64,000 nucleotides of DNA, taken from contig JAJRPF010000072.1 in assembly GCA_024280885.1 (NCBI GenBank), positions 105,690 through 169,689 on the forward strand, written 5' to 3'. The position numbers and the translations under genes are program-made. The stretch is from Planctomycetota bacterium. Its GTDB lineage: Bacteria > Planctomycetota > JAJSAM01 > JAJVHW01. This document shows positions 57,701-64,000 of the stretch, in pieces. The notes below the pieces were generated by a model, which saw nothing but the letters and a program-made list of their open reading frames with translations, did not search any database and was not told the DNA's origin. Positions within the stretch are counted from its first letter, which is position 1; each line of letters begins with the position of its first letter.

Positions 57701-58568
57701 CGGTGCCCTTCAACTCATGCGCTTTCGGAAGGAGCAACCGCACGGGGTGGGGCGCCGCATCGGGCGCGACGAGTACGCGACTCTGCGACGCCGTGCCGCG
57801 GTCCGGCGCGGTGGCGCGCACGTGATAGGTGCCGGGGAGGAGCCCCGCGACGGTCGCGTCGCCAGAGTCGTCAGTGGTTGCCTTCGCGGTCGGTGTCGGT
57901 GTCACGGCGAGTCCGGCGACGCGCGACGCGCTGGTCGTCTCCGAAGTGTCCGCCGCGCCGCCGGTCGTCGCGAAGACCGCGACTTCCGCGTTTGCGATCG
58001 GCATGCCGTTCAGACCGCGCACCTGAACCGGGAGATCGACGGGCACATCGAGCCAGATCGTCCCGAGGTCGCGTTCCTCCGACGGCCCGAGATCGATGCC
58101 CGGCAGCGCAACGGGGGCGAACGGGTCGCGGATGCCGCTCAACGCGTAGCCGCCGCGGGGCGGGAGACCGGCGAAGCGGAAGACCCCCTTCGCGTCACTC
58201 TCGGTCACGAGTTCCACCGGCTTGCCGCCCTCGGCTTCGGGCGGCATTGTCAGCGTCAATTTGAGGCCCACGATTGGCTCGCGGGATCGATACGCGCGCA
58301 CGCGACCGCGCACCGTCGCCGCAACCGTCGCGTCGGCGCCGCCGGTGGAACTGACCTGGCGGCGTCCGGGACCGGCTTGCTGCGTGGTCTCAGTCTCTCC
58401 GGCGGCAGGGTTGCCCATGTCCGTCTCGGCGGCCACCTCGGCAGCCTCGGTCGCGTCGCTGTCGGTCCCGAGCACGATGTAGAGCGCGCCGCCCATCCCG
58501 CAGACGAGAAGCAGCGCCAGCGCGACGATCAGGCTCGCAGGACTCCGGGCTTTCCGCTTCTTCGGCAT
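54708..58568 (-). CDS. Giant surface protein of carboxypeptidase-regulatory-like repeats
   Basis: The 1286-residue product has a basic N-terminus and membrane anchor (MPKKRKARSPASLIVALALLLVCGMGGALY), an acidic/Thr linker to ~75, and then about a dozen ~80-100-residue beta-sandwich repeats. Each has the pattern I-x-G-x-V-x-(D/G)-x-x-G-x-P-(I/V)-x-(G/D)-A ... DG-x-F/Y-x-(I/F)-x-(G/N)-(L/V): for example GTVHDADDKPVAEARV...EDGSYVVGGLAPG, GVVRGPDGQPFPGARISV...EGKFTIESVP, GRVEGPGGQPIVGATI and GTVKYANGDPIANARL...DGSFVFNNIPAGG. This is the CarboxypepD_reg / SdrB-like family, used in cell-surface stalks and adhesins. Repeat divergence suggests old internal duplication. It is anchored, with the repeats probably periplasmic or surface-exposed. 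Confidence 0.87.
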   Translation of the reverse strand: MPKKRKARSPASLIVALALLLVCGMGGALYIVLGTDSDATEAAEVAAETDMGNPAAGETETTQQAGPGRRQVSSTGGADATVAATVRGRVRAYRSREPIVGLKLTLTMPPEAEGGKPVELVTESDAKGVFRFAGLPPRGGYALSGIRDPFAPVALPGIDLGPSEERDLGTIWLDVPVDLPVQVRGLNGMPIANAEVAVFATTGGAADTSETTSASRVAGLAVTPTPTAKATTDDSGDATVAGLLPGTYHVRATAPDRGTASQSRVLVAPDAAPHPVRLLLPKAHELKGTVHDADDKPVAEARVIATPNASSGRNMDKLEGPTKEDGSYVVGGLAPGIYTLYLAQAEKPLVRVGTARIPDQERVDLRLRATATLLGTVTSSSGEPVADAEVQYASQGGMPLVTRTGEDGTYLLEDVPAGASAYFRVRADGYVPFPDPTAPQQGTGESVREGAEIRRDIVLSAGVRVTVTVLAKADEHPIEGAVVSLRMAQMWGSGGQPWSATTDDNGVAEYPGIVPGTYLVVITAAGYVQDAMPPRPQNVMQSPAAMPAEWRITVSEDFTVTYHLAPGTSVSGVVRGPDGQPFPGARISVTGARSPTPVFSDAEGKFTIESVPTARRATASASAPELTTGTSAPFAVPAAEPVKDIEIKLAPGGSIKGRMRSSEGRPLEGAYVRYVRGKLNSRNPWGFRQFDRASKFPVAPDGSFEITGVTEGAVTVRGDCDGHLPAWDSDVKVTGAQSTGGVDLILTPGAEMKGRVEGPGGQPIVGATINANYTGDGKKRQWGFVAALPGAPTTQSDAEGRFAFRGLKLGNYNLSAGAPGVAPGWSQASTGTGDVVIKLGAAESISGVVKGPDGKPLAGVPVEAKNADQARNGRNNWWWGGNRVFTAPDGSFEFVNLAEGAYDLTVSANWLWGRDVNVKDKTETGVRTGRDDVEILVEAGTTIEGRVIDQGGSVVTTGWVTASSESGNNGRNMWGRNQRWSRLSSDGTFKISGLEPGPHTVSVSGTFIAEPAKGVATGTTDLELRVRAGFLIKGYLVDVSGLSIATGFNIQMRKKGTENWSWSQVFQPGDGGFIMVGLEDGAYDLKVQANPFAPMEIPNVIVGTEDLEIVLQQGREISGTIVNSNGSPVAANVQATQINVPAGATPSNGWSRANQTGKFAMQGLMDGEYRLYIRAGGYAPLIMEPVRGGSTDMRIIMEVGETVSGTVKYANGDPIANARLRLTDDFGLQVGYVRSQQDGSFVFNNIPAGGDWNLIGSVPVSGPNIAIKHSGKVMSGATDIEVVVEE

Positions 58569-58655
58569 GGTGCTCTCGCTCTCCCCGACCGTCGGTCCCC
58601 CATGCCCCGTCACCGGGGCATGAGAAGAGCCTAACGGACATGGGAGTCAGCGCGC

Positions 58656-58942
58656 GATACGGAGCCAGGACAACTTCGGCAGAGTTCGGGGCAGAGCCGT
58701 CGCACTCGCCTTAGGGTCCGCGCAAGAATAACTTCCGGGATTCGGTCGGCTGCGGCGGCGTAATGCTGCGTTGCCTCTCCTCCCCGACTCGGCTCCCCGT
58801 CCAATTCAATCATGACTGCGAGTCGCGTCGTCGACGCGCCTTGCCTTACGCCGCCTCGCTCGCCCTCGGGCCCAGGAACTTCTTCTTGCGCGAACCCTCA
58901 CCCGTGCTCCGAACTCTGCCGAAGTTGTCCTGGCTCCGTATC
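58656..58942. repeat. Long foldback element (MITE-like), 287 bp
   Basis: Terminal inverted repeats GATACGGAGCCAGGACAACT...TTCGG run inward for at least 34 bp and stay recognisable much further: CGCGCAAGAA and GGCGGCGTAA both occur in the left half and, inverted, in the right half. The ends match the perfect 37-bp arms at 29606-29707 apart from one change. No transposase frame is inside. It occupies most of the 376 bases between the HAD gene and the start of the giant repeat protein. Confidence 0.8.
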
Positions 58943-58944
58943 TC

Positions 58945-59778
58945 TCAGAGGGCGTGAAGTGCGTCTTCGAGGAAACGGATCACCGCATCGTCTTCGCAGC
59001 TTCCCGGCAGAACGTGGTCCGCGGCTGCGCGAACGCCTTCGACCGCATTCGACGGTGCGACGCCCACGGCCGCCATCGCGATCATCTCCACGTCGTTCCA
59101 CCAGTCCCCGCAGGCGAGGAGCGCCGTGACGGGGACGTCGAGCGCCTCAAGCACGGTGGCGAGGCCGCGGTGCTTGCCGACGCCGAGCGGCCGCACCTGT
59201 AGTTGCTTGAGACCGTCCCAGAAGTCGATCCGGAACAGATCGACACCCGGCAGATCGACCGCGGCGACCCGCGCGTGCGCCTCGTCGATCTCGTGCGGCT
59301 CGCCGATCAGATGCAGCACGTGGGCATGGCCGAGTGACGGATCGGAGAGGCACGCGTCGGTCAGTACGACGTCCGGGTCCCAGATACTCATCTCCGGGAT
59401 GCGCCCGGCCATGCGCCTGTTCGCGAAGATCCGGCTTCCGTCGTGCGCGAAGAAGTACCCGACGCTCAGTCCGTCCAGGGCGTCGTGAACATCCGCGCGT
59501 TGGCCCGGTCCGAGAGTGAGCCGCCGCAGCGGCGTGTCCGCGCCCGGGCGTGAGACCAGCGCACCCTCAAGAGCGATGCAGGGTGCGTCGATCCCCAGCT
59601 CGCACGCGTAGCCCTCGGTCAGCGACCACCCCTTGCCGGTCGCGAGCATGACGTGAATTCCCGCCGCGCGGAGTTCCGGGACGACCCGCCGTGCGCGCTC
59701 GGTCAGCTTCTTCGTCGCGGGCAGCAGCGTGCCGTCGAGGTCGAGCGCGACGAGGCGGATGCCCGCGAGTGGCGACAC
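58945..59778 (-). CDS. HAD-superfamily phosphatase, Cof/IIB type
   Basis: The 277-residue product contains VALDLDGTLL (nucleophile Asp13 and acid Asp15), VMLATGKGWSLTEGY (motif II with Thr), the C2B cap (about 85-185), GVGKHRGLATVLEAL (motif III Lys) and LACGDWWNDVEMIAMAAVGVAPSNA (motif IV; the common form is GDxxND). Cof-type enzymes dephosphorylate sugar phosphates, pyridoxal or flavin phosphates; the substrate is unknown. It begins six bases after the 472-residue orphan gene's stop, so the two form an operon. The foldback element touches its stop codon. Confidence 0.9.
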   Translation of the reverse strand: MSPLAGIRLVALDLDGTLLPATKKLTERARRVVPELRAAGIHVMLATGKGWSLTEGYACELGIDAPCIALEGALVSRPGADTPLRRLTLGPGQRADVHDALDGLSVGYFFAHDGSRIFANRRMAGRIPEMSIWDPDVVLTDACLSDPSLGHAHVLHLIGEPHEIDEAHARVAAVDLPGVDLFRIDFWDGLKQLQVRPLGVGKHRGLATVLEALDVPVTALLACGDWWNDVEMIAMAAVGVAPSNAVEGVRAAADHVLPGSCEDDAVIRFLEDALHAL

Positions 59779-59784
59779 GTAGAC

Positions 59785-61203
59785 CTACTTGCTCAAGTCC
59801 GCGTTCGCGGCGGCCAACTCGTCGTCGTCCAATTCGTCATCCGAGTCGTCGTTGTCATCCCCATCGGTCGCGTCGGGTGCCAGCCCATCTTCGGCGACCG
59901 TCTCGCCGCGCTCCCCGTACGTCGGTCCGTGCGATTTCCCGCGCGCCGTCCCTTCGTGCGCCTCTGCCAAGACGGTCCCCAGCGATCGGAGGCCTTCGTC
60001 GTCCGGCCAGATCTCGATCCCGGCCACGGCGACATGCAGCGCCTCGTCCGGATCGCCGCGTGCAGCGAGGTGCTTGGCGTAGCCCAGCACGCCCTCCGGC
60101 AGGAGCCCCGACTCGCCGAATGCGGCACGGGCGGCCGCGGCTTCCGGGGCATCTTGCACATGGAAACTGCCTTCGACGACCGCCCGCATATACGCGTGGA
60201 AGAGGACCATCTCGCCGCCGGGGCTACCGGGCGCCGCGATCCGGGTCGCCCGATCGCACGTGCCGATCAGAGTGATCCGCGCGGCGTCGGCGTCGCTGCC
60301 CGGCTCGCTACTCGTCTCGCCGAGGGCGCCCGCTGCGCGGGCCTCGGCCGCCGCCGCGCTCCAGCGGGCGATGGCGAGTTCGCGACCACCGTCCAGCATG
60401 TCGTCCTCGAATGTGTCGCGCAGGATCTCGGCCGCGCGATCCGTCGCCAGCTCTTCGCCTGCGGCGGTTGACACGGCGACTGCGCTCAAGAGCGCGTGTG
60501 TCCCGCGGACCGCTAGATCCACCGAGATCACATGCGGGAGCACGTCGTCATCGATGGCCTGCAGCAGCGCCTGCACATCCTTGCGGTAGCGCTGTTCGTA
60601 GTGATGCTTGAGTGCCGGATACTTGCCCCAGAACTGCTCGAGGTCCTTCGCATTCAGGCCGCCGTCCGCGTCCGCGCGGCGCTTCAGGTCCTCCTGCGCG
60701 TGCAATTCTTCCAGGCTGATTCGCAGCAGCAGATCGAAGAGCCCGCGACCCCGCAGACCGCGGTCGTCCGGCAGTCCACTGGCAAGCCCCACGCCGGCCG
60801 CGGCCGCTTGCCGTCGCTTGCGGCTCACGGACGTATCCTCGGTCAACGCCTGCAGCACGGCACAGGCCGCTTCGGCGTCCTCGTCGCTGATGAGCTCGTG
60901 GAGATGGTGGATGGAGAAGTCGCGCAGCGCCGCCTCGAGCTCCTCGTCGTCGGCCGCGTCGCGCAGACCCGTGCCGGCGGTGGAGACGAGCGCGTGGCTC
61001 AGCGTGTCGAAGTCGATCCGCAGGTCGAAGCATGCCTCCTGGTGACGCAGCAATTCGACCAGCGTCGGCAGACGGCGTCCGACGACGTCTGTGTCGAGCC
61101 CGCCGTCCTCCCGGAAGACGCCCTTGAACGCGTCGGGCGCCTGCTTGTCATCTGCGTCGCCCGTGTCTGCGTCGCCCGTGTCTGCATCGTGCGTGTCTGG
61201 CAT
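59785..61203 (-). CDS. Acidic hypothetical protein upstream of the HAD gene
   Basis: This 472-residue, Asp/Glu/Ala-rich protein has no recognised domain. It opens with a repeat-coded MPDTHDADTGDADTGDADDK (15-base units) and ends with an acidic tail (DGDDNDDSDDELDDDELAAANADLSK). The middle is helical (ELEAALRDFSIHHLHELISDEDAEAACAVLQAL, DLEQFWGKYPALKHHYEQRYRKDVQALLQAI). A TPR-like segment near 370-420 (VLGYAKHLAARGDPDEALHVAVAGIEIWPDDEG) may mediate protein contacts. There is no signal peptide, so it is probably cytoplasmic. It is likely co-transcribed with the HAD phosphatase. Confidence 0.75.
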   Translation of the reverse strand: MPDTHDADTGDADTGDADDKQAPDAFKGVFREDGGLDTDVVGRRLPTLVELLRHQEACFDLRIDFDTLSHALVSTAGTGLRDAADDEELEAALRDFSIHHLHELISDEDAEAACAVLQALTEDTSVSRKRRQAAAAGVGLASGLPDDRGLRGRGLFDLLLRISLEELHAQEDLKRRADADGGLNAKDLEQFWGKYPALKHHYEQRYRKDVQALLQAIDDDVLPHVISVDLAVRGTHALLSAVAVSTAAGEELATDRAAEILRDTFEDDMLDGGRELAIARWSAAAAEARAAGALGETSSEPGSDADAARITLIGTCDRATRIAAPGSPGGEMVLFHAYMRAVVEGSFHVQDAPEAAAARAAFGESGLLPEGVLGYAKHLAARGDPDEALHVAVAGIEIWPDDEGLRSLGTVLAEAHEGTARGKSHGPTYGERGETVAEDGLAPDATDGDDNDDSDDELDDDELAAANADLSK

Positions 61204-61338
61204 GTCGTCGATCTCGTCTCTCTAGCCGCGTGCGGTGATCCGGGAATGAGCGCCGCACCCTACCCGTCTCTTTCGCGGCGGACGGACGCTTCTCGGGGCG
61301 GAAGCGGACTCCGCGCCGCGACCGGTTAGGATCACGGG

Positions 61339-62685
61339 ATGCGTGGCCTCGTCGCCGTCTTCGTTCTTGCTCTTGCGGGCTCGCTCCTCGCCGCTCCGCC
61401 GGACTTGCTGTCGGATCTGCGCTCGTCGGACGATGCGCGTCGTCTGTCCGCCGTCATGACCCTGCAACAGGCCTCCCCGGAGGAGCTCGCAAGCAGCAGT
61501 CGCACGCTCATTCGGCGCGTCGAGAAGTTGCTCGTGAAGGACGATGTCGCCGAGATCCGCGGGCGCGCCGCCGACGTGCTGGCCCGCGCACAGGGGGTGC
61601 GGGCTGTGCCGCTACTTCTGACCGCGGTGACAACCGAGCAAGATGGCCGCGCGGCTGCCGATCTCGCCCGTGCCTTCGCGCGCATTCCCGGAGACGAGGC
61701 GCGTCGCGGTCTCAGCGATCTTGCCTTCAAGTCCCGCGACGCACGCGTCGCTGCGCTGGCCGCCGAGGCGCTCGGCTACTTGCCGGACGACGCCGGACGC
61801 GGCGACCTGCTCGCGCTGCTCGTCGGCGCTCCCCACTGGGCCGTGGCCGCCGGCGCCTGTCTCGGGTTGGCGCGCCATCGCTCGAAGGATGTCGTCGACA
61901 AGCTCGTCACGCATCTGCGACATCCCGACGCCGCCGTGCGTGCGGCGGCGCACGATGCTCTGATCCGCGTGTGTGGCGTCGAGAAGGGCGTGGACCCGGT
62001 GCAGTGGGAGCGGTGGTGGGAGGCGTCGCGCGCCGACTTCCAGTTCCGCGATCGCGAGGATGATCCCCTGCCGAGCGGGCCGAAGAAGCAGGGCGGGATC
62101 ACCACCGACAAGTGGGCGCCCGGCGATCGGCCCACGTTCGCGCGCTTCTTCGGCATTCCGGTGCGCGGCAAGCGCGTCTGCTTCGTCATCGACTTCTCGC
62201 AGTCGATGTGGGGACCGCGCCGCAACAAGGCGCAGGCGGAGTTGATCGACGCGGTGAAGGGGCTCTCGTCGGTGACGAGCTTCGGCGTGATTCTCTTCAA
62301 CGAGAAGGTCTGGTGGTTCGGCGCCGGGCCCACGCTGGCGCGACCGCAGCAGAAGCTGGACCTCGTGCGCTACCTGCCGGAGCAGGAGACGAAGTCGTAC
62401 ACCAATATCTACGACTCACTCGAACGCGCGCTCGGCCTGCTCGGCGTCGGGCGGCAGGCGGTGGAGCCGGCGCCCGGACTGGACGAGATCGTGCTCCTCT
62501 CGGACGGCGTGCCGAACCGCGGCAAGTTGAAAGCTACCGAACGCATCCTCGAGGCGATCGCCGCCCTGAACGGCGGTCGCGTCCGCATCCACACCGTCTC
62601 GCTCGGCGACGAGGAGCACGAACTTCTGAAGGCGTTGGCGGCCCAGAACGGCGGCAAACACGTGGAACACCCCTTCGCGAAATAG
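61339..62685 (+). CDS. Secreted HEAT-repeat and von Willebrand factor A protein, short form
   Basis: The 448-residue product has a signal peptide (MRGLVAVFVLALAGSLLAAPP), HEAT repeats (about 25-215: RGLSDLAFKSRDARVAALAAEALGYLPDD, DKLVTHLRHPDAAVRAAAHDALIRV) and a C-terminal VWA domain. The metal site is VIDFSQSM (DxSxS) and the later motif IVLLSDGVPNRG. The segment between the two (WERWWEASRADFQF, then FFGIPVRGKRVCFVID) parallels WRKWWVANAETF and FYGIPIDTDSVVFVID of the protein at 25718, so they are paralogues of one architecture. Probably a periplasmic or surface protein-binding factor. Confidence 0.88.
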   Translation: MRGLVAVFVLALAGSLLAAPPDLLSDLRSSDDARRLSAVMTLQQASPEELASSSRTLIRRVEKLLVKDDVAEIRGRAADVLARAQGVRAVPLLLTAVTTEQDGRAAADLARAFARIPGDEARRGLSDLAFKSRDARVAALAAEALGYLPDDAGRGDLLALLVGAPHWAVAAGACLGLARHRSKDVVDKLVTHLRHPDAAVRAAAHDALIRVCGVEKGVDPVQWERWWEASRADFQFRDREDDPLPSGPKKQGGITTDKWAPGDRPTFARFFGIPVRGKRVCFVIDFSQSMWGPRRNKAQAELIDAVKGLSSVTSFGVILFNEKVWWFGAGPTLARPQQKLDLVRYLPEQETKSYTNIYDSLERALGLLGVGRQAVEPAPGLDEIVLLSDGVPNRGKLKATERILEAIAALNGGRVRIHTVSLGDEEHELLKALAAQNGGKHVEHPFAK

Positions 62686-62718
62686 GCCCCTTCGCGATCG
62701 TCTTCCCTAGACTCCGCC

Positions 62719-62739
62719 GGTCGGAGCCGCCTTCCGACC
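62719..62739 (+). promoter_or_regulatory. Hairpin next to the prfB ribosome-binding site
   Basis: GGTCGGA (62719-62725) pairs with TCCGACC (62733-62739) around a 7-base loop. CCTAG (62706-62710) and CTAGG (62739-62743) could extend the structure over the AGGAG (62741-62745) that precedes the prfB ATG. It may end transcription from the HEAT-VWA gene or modulate prfB translation. Confidence 0.35.
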
Positions 62740-62755
62740 TAGGAGCTCCCTGACG

Positions 62756-63854
62756 ATGGCCGAAGTGAACGACCGAGTGATGGCCGTGGAGACGAGGCTG
62801 CAATCCCTGCAGCAGTCCCTTTGACGTCCCCGGCGGGCTGAAACAACTCGACGAACTCGAGCAATCGATGTCGCAGCCGGGCTTCTGGAATGACCAGAAC
62901 AAGGCGCGCAAGACCGTTCAGGACATGAAGTTCCTGCGGGGCCGGGTCGGGCCCGTCGCGAAGCTCCTGACCGACGCGCAGGACATGCGCGAGCTCCTTG
63001 AGTTGGCCGAAATGGAAGACGATGCCGGCACGCTGGCCGAGGTTGGGCGTGAGGCGGAGCGCATCGACGACATCCTCGGTCAACTCGAATTCACGCTCGC
63101 GATGAGCGACCCGCACGACTCGTTTCCCTGCTACCTTTCCGCCCACGCTGGGGCAGGTGGCACGGACGCCGCCGACTGGGCGCTCATGCTCTCGCGCATG
63201 TACGTTCGCTACGCTGAGCGCCAGGGCTGGAAGGTCGAGCTCGTGGACGAGGTGCCCGCCGAAGAGGCTGGCGTCCGCAAGATCACCTTCAAGATCAGCG
63301 GCGAGTGGGCGACCGGCTATCTCAAGAACGAGATCGGCGTCCATCGTCTCGTGCGTCTCTCGCCCTTCGATGCCGCCAACCGGCGGCAGACGTCGTTCGC
63401 ATCGATCGACGTCGTGCCGGAGATCGAAGAAGGCGAGATCGAGATCAACGACAAGGATCTCCGGATCGACACGTACCGCGCGGGCGGCGCGGGCGGGCAG
63501 CACGTCAACAAGACGGACTCGGCGGTGCGCATCACCCACGTCCCGACGGGGATCGTCGTGCAGTGCCAATCCGAGCGCAGCCAGATGAAGAACAAGCGGA
63601 CGGCGATGTCGATGCTCTCCGCGAAGCTCTACCGCGCCCGCGAGATCGAGCGCGAGAGTGAGCTGAAGCAGGCCTACGACGCCAAGGGCGGGATTGACTT
63701 CGGATACCAGATCCGCTCGTACGTGCTCCATCCGTATCAAATGGTGAAGGATCTGCGGACCAGCCACCAAACCGCCAACACGCAGGGCGTGCTCGACGGC
63801 GATATTCAGGCGTTCATCGACGCGCATATGCGGCATCGCGGGGGCGGCAAGTAG
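62756..63854 (+). CDS. prfB: Peptide chain release factor 2, programmed +1 frameshift
   Basis: RF2 recognises UAA and UGA stops and releases the peptide from the ribosome. The gene starts at ATG 62756 with AGGAG 10 bases upstream, reads 22 codons to CTT, meets an in-frame TGA (62822-62824), and continues in the +1 frame as DVPGGLKQLDELEQ, giving 365 residues. The SPF anticodon-like tripeptide is in VRLSPFDAANRRQTSFAS, and the catalytic GGQ in GGAGGQHVNKTDSAVRITH. The C-terminal part (SYVLHPYQMVKDLRT, TQGVLDGDI) is typical. The frameshift lets RF2 level control its own synthesis. Confidence 0.96.
62819..62825 (+). other. prfB: prfB frameshift site CTT-TGA-C
   Basis: The heptamer CTTTGAC is the conserved slip site: peptidyl-tRNA-Leu moves +1 from CUU to UUU while UGA waits for RF2. 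The usual internal Shine-Dalgarno (AGGGGG) just before it is missing; the preceding bases are CAGCAGTCC. Confidence 0.93.
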
Positions 63855-64000
63855 AGCGACTAGCAGCCTGTCGGAGTAGTCCATCGGAACCGGAGAATGT
63901 GCCTTCGCAACCGAATTCGAGAACGGTTGACTCCGCCCAGGAACGCCGTCCGTCGCACTTGCCAGGCTCGATGTTGCTTCGGCAGGGACTTCGCCTCTCA
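63855..64000. other. Non-coding end of window, possible IS terminus
   Basis: After prfB, CTAGCAGCCTGTCGGAGTAG (63859-63878) resembles ends of some transposon families (reverse complement beginning ACTCCGACAGGCTG). No transposase frame is in view, so this is only a suspicion. Confidence 0.2.

Noticed and set aside
1..64000. CRISPR arrays, rRNA or tRNA genes, prophage or plasmid replication genes
   Set aside because: I found no regularly spaced 25-40-bp repeats, no rRNA-like sequence, no cloverleaf, and no phage structural, integrase or replication proteins.

Overview
The window is GC-rich bacterial chromosome. It has no rRNA, tRNA, CRISPR array or plasmid/phage hallmark genes that I could recognise. 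An Omp85/TamB pair, a PEP-CTERM-type surface protein, two HEAT-repeat/von Willebrand proteins, very large TPR and carboxypeptidase-regulatory-repeat proteins, frequent GTG starts and 4-base NTGA overlaps together suggest a Gram-negative, envelope-rich bacterium, most like the Planctomycetota. This is an inference from protein content, because the window holds no phylogenetic marker except prfB.

Layout. 1-1.6 kb is a transposon graveyard: an IS66 end cuts another IS66 tnpC, whose own end cuts an IS1595 transposase, followed by half an IS256 transposase. 1.7-10 kb is a surface/exopolysaccharide block: a secreted beta-helix protein, GT2 and WecG-type glycosyltransferases, and a three-gene O-acetylation operon (MBOAT, AlgJ/AlgX-like, SGNH). 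10.5-17.6 kb holds a 1406-residue TPR membrane protein, a PEP-CTERM-type protein and a LamG-VanZ protein. 17.9-24.7 kb is a tamB-tamA operon with a small orphan gene. 24.8-39.6 kb is mixed: SpoU methylase, HEAT-VWA protein, DUF1992, DUF1232, GT-C membrane transferase, ADP-forming acyl-CoA synthetase, CBS/HEPN-like protein, enoyl-CoA hydratase, phosphosugar isomerase, MscS channel and inositol-phosphatase-family enzyme. 40.6-54.5 kb has an HhH coiled-coil protein, M14 peptidase, PLP decarboxylase, RsmE, a double SagB/nitroreductase, NodU-type carbamoyltransferase, HEAT protein and an alpha/alpha-toroid protein. 54.7-64 kb ends with a 1286-residue surface protein, a HAD phosphatase, an acidic orphan, a second HEAT-VWA protein and prfB with its programmed frameshift.

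The least explained material is between genes. Several families of dispersed palindromic repeats recur. (i) A perfect 37-bp inverted-repeat element at 29.6 kb has a 290-bp relative at 58.7 kb. (ii) A GTACCCGG...GGGGACGGCGG family occurs at 10.2, 17.7, 25.5 and 33.9 kb. (iii) A composite cassette appears twice, after the genes ending at 39.6 and 52.2 kb, with its parts in the same order: hairpin over the stop codon, short hairpin, tandem repeats, 107-bp palindrome. This cassette is the best candidate for something undescribed. No complete unknown multi-gene system stood out; the envelope operons belong to recognisable families.
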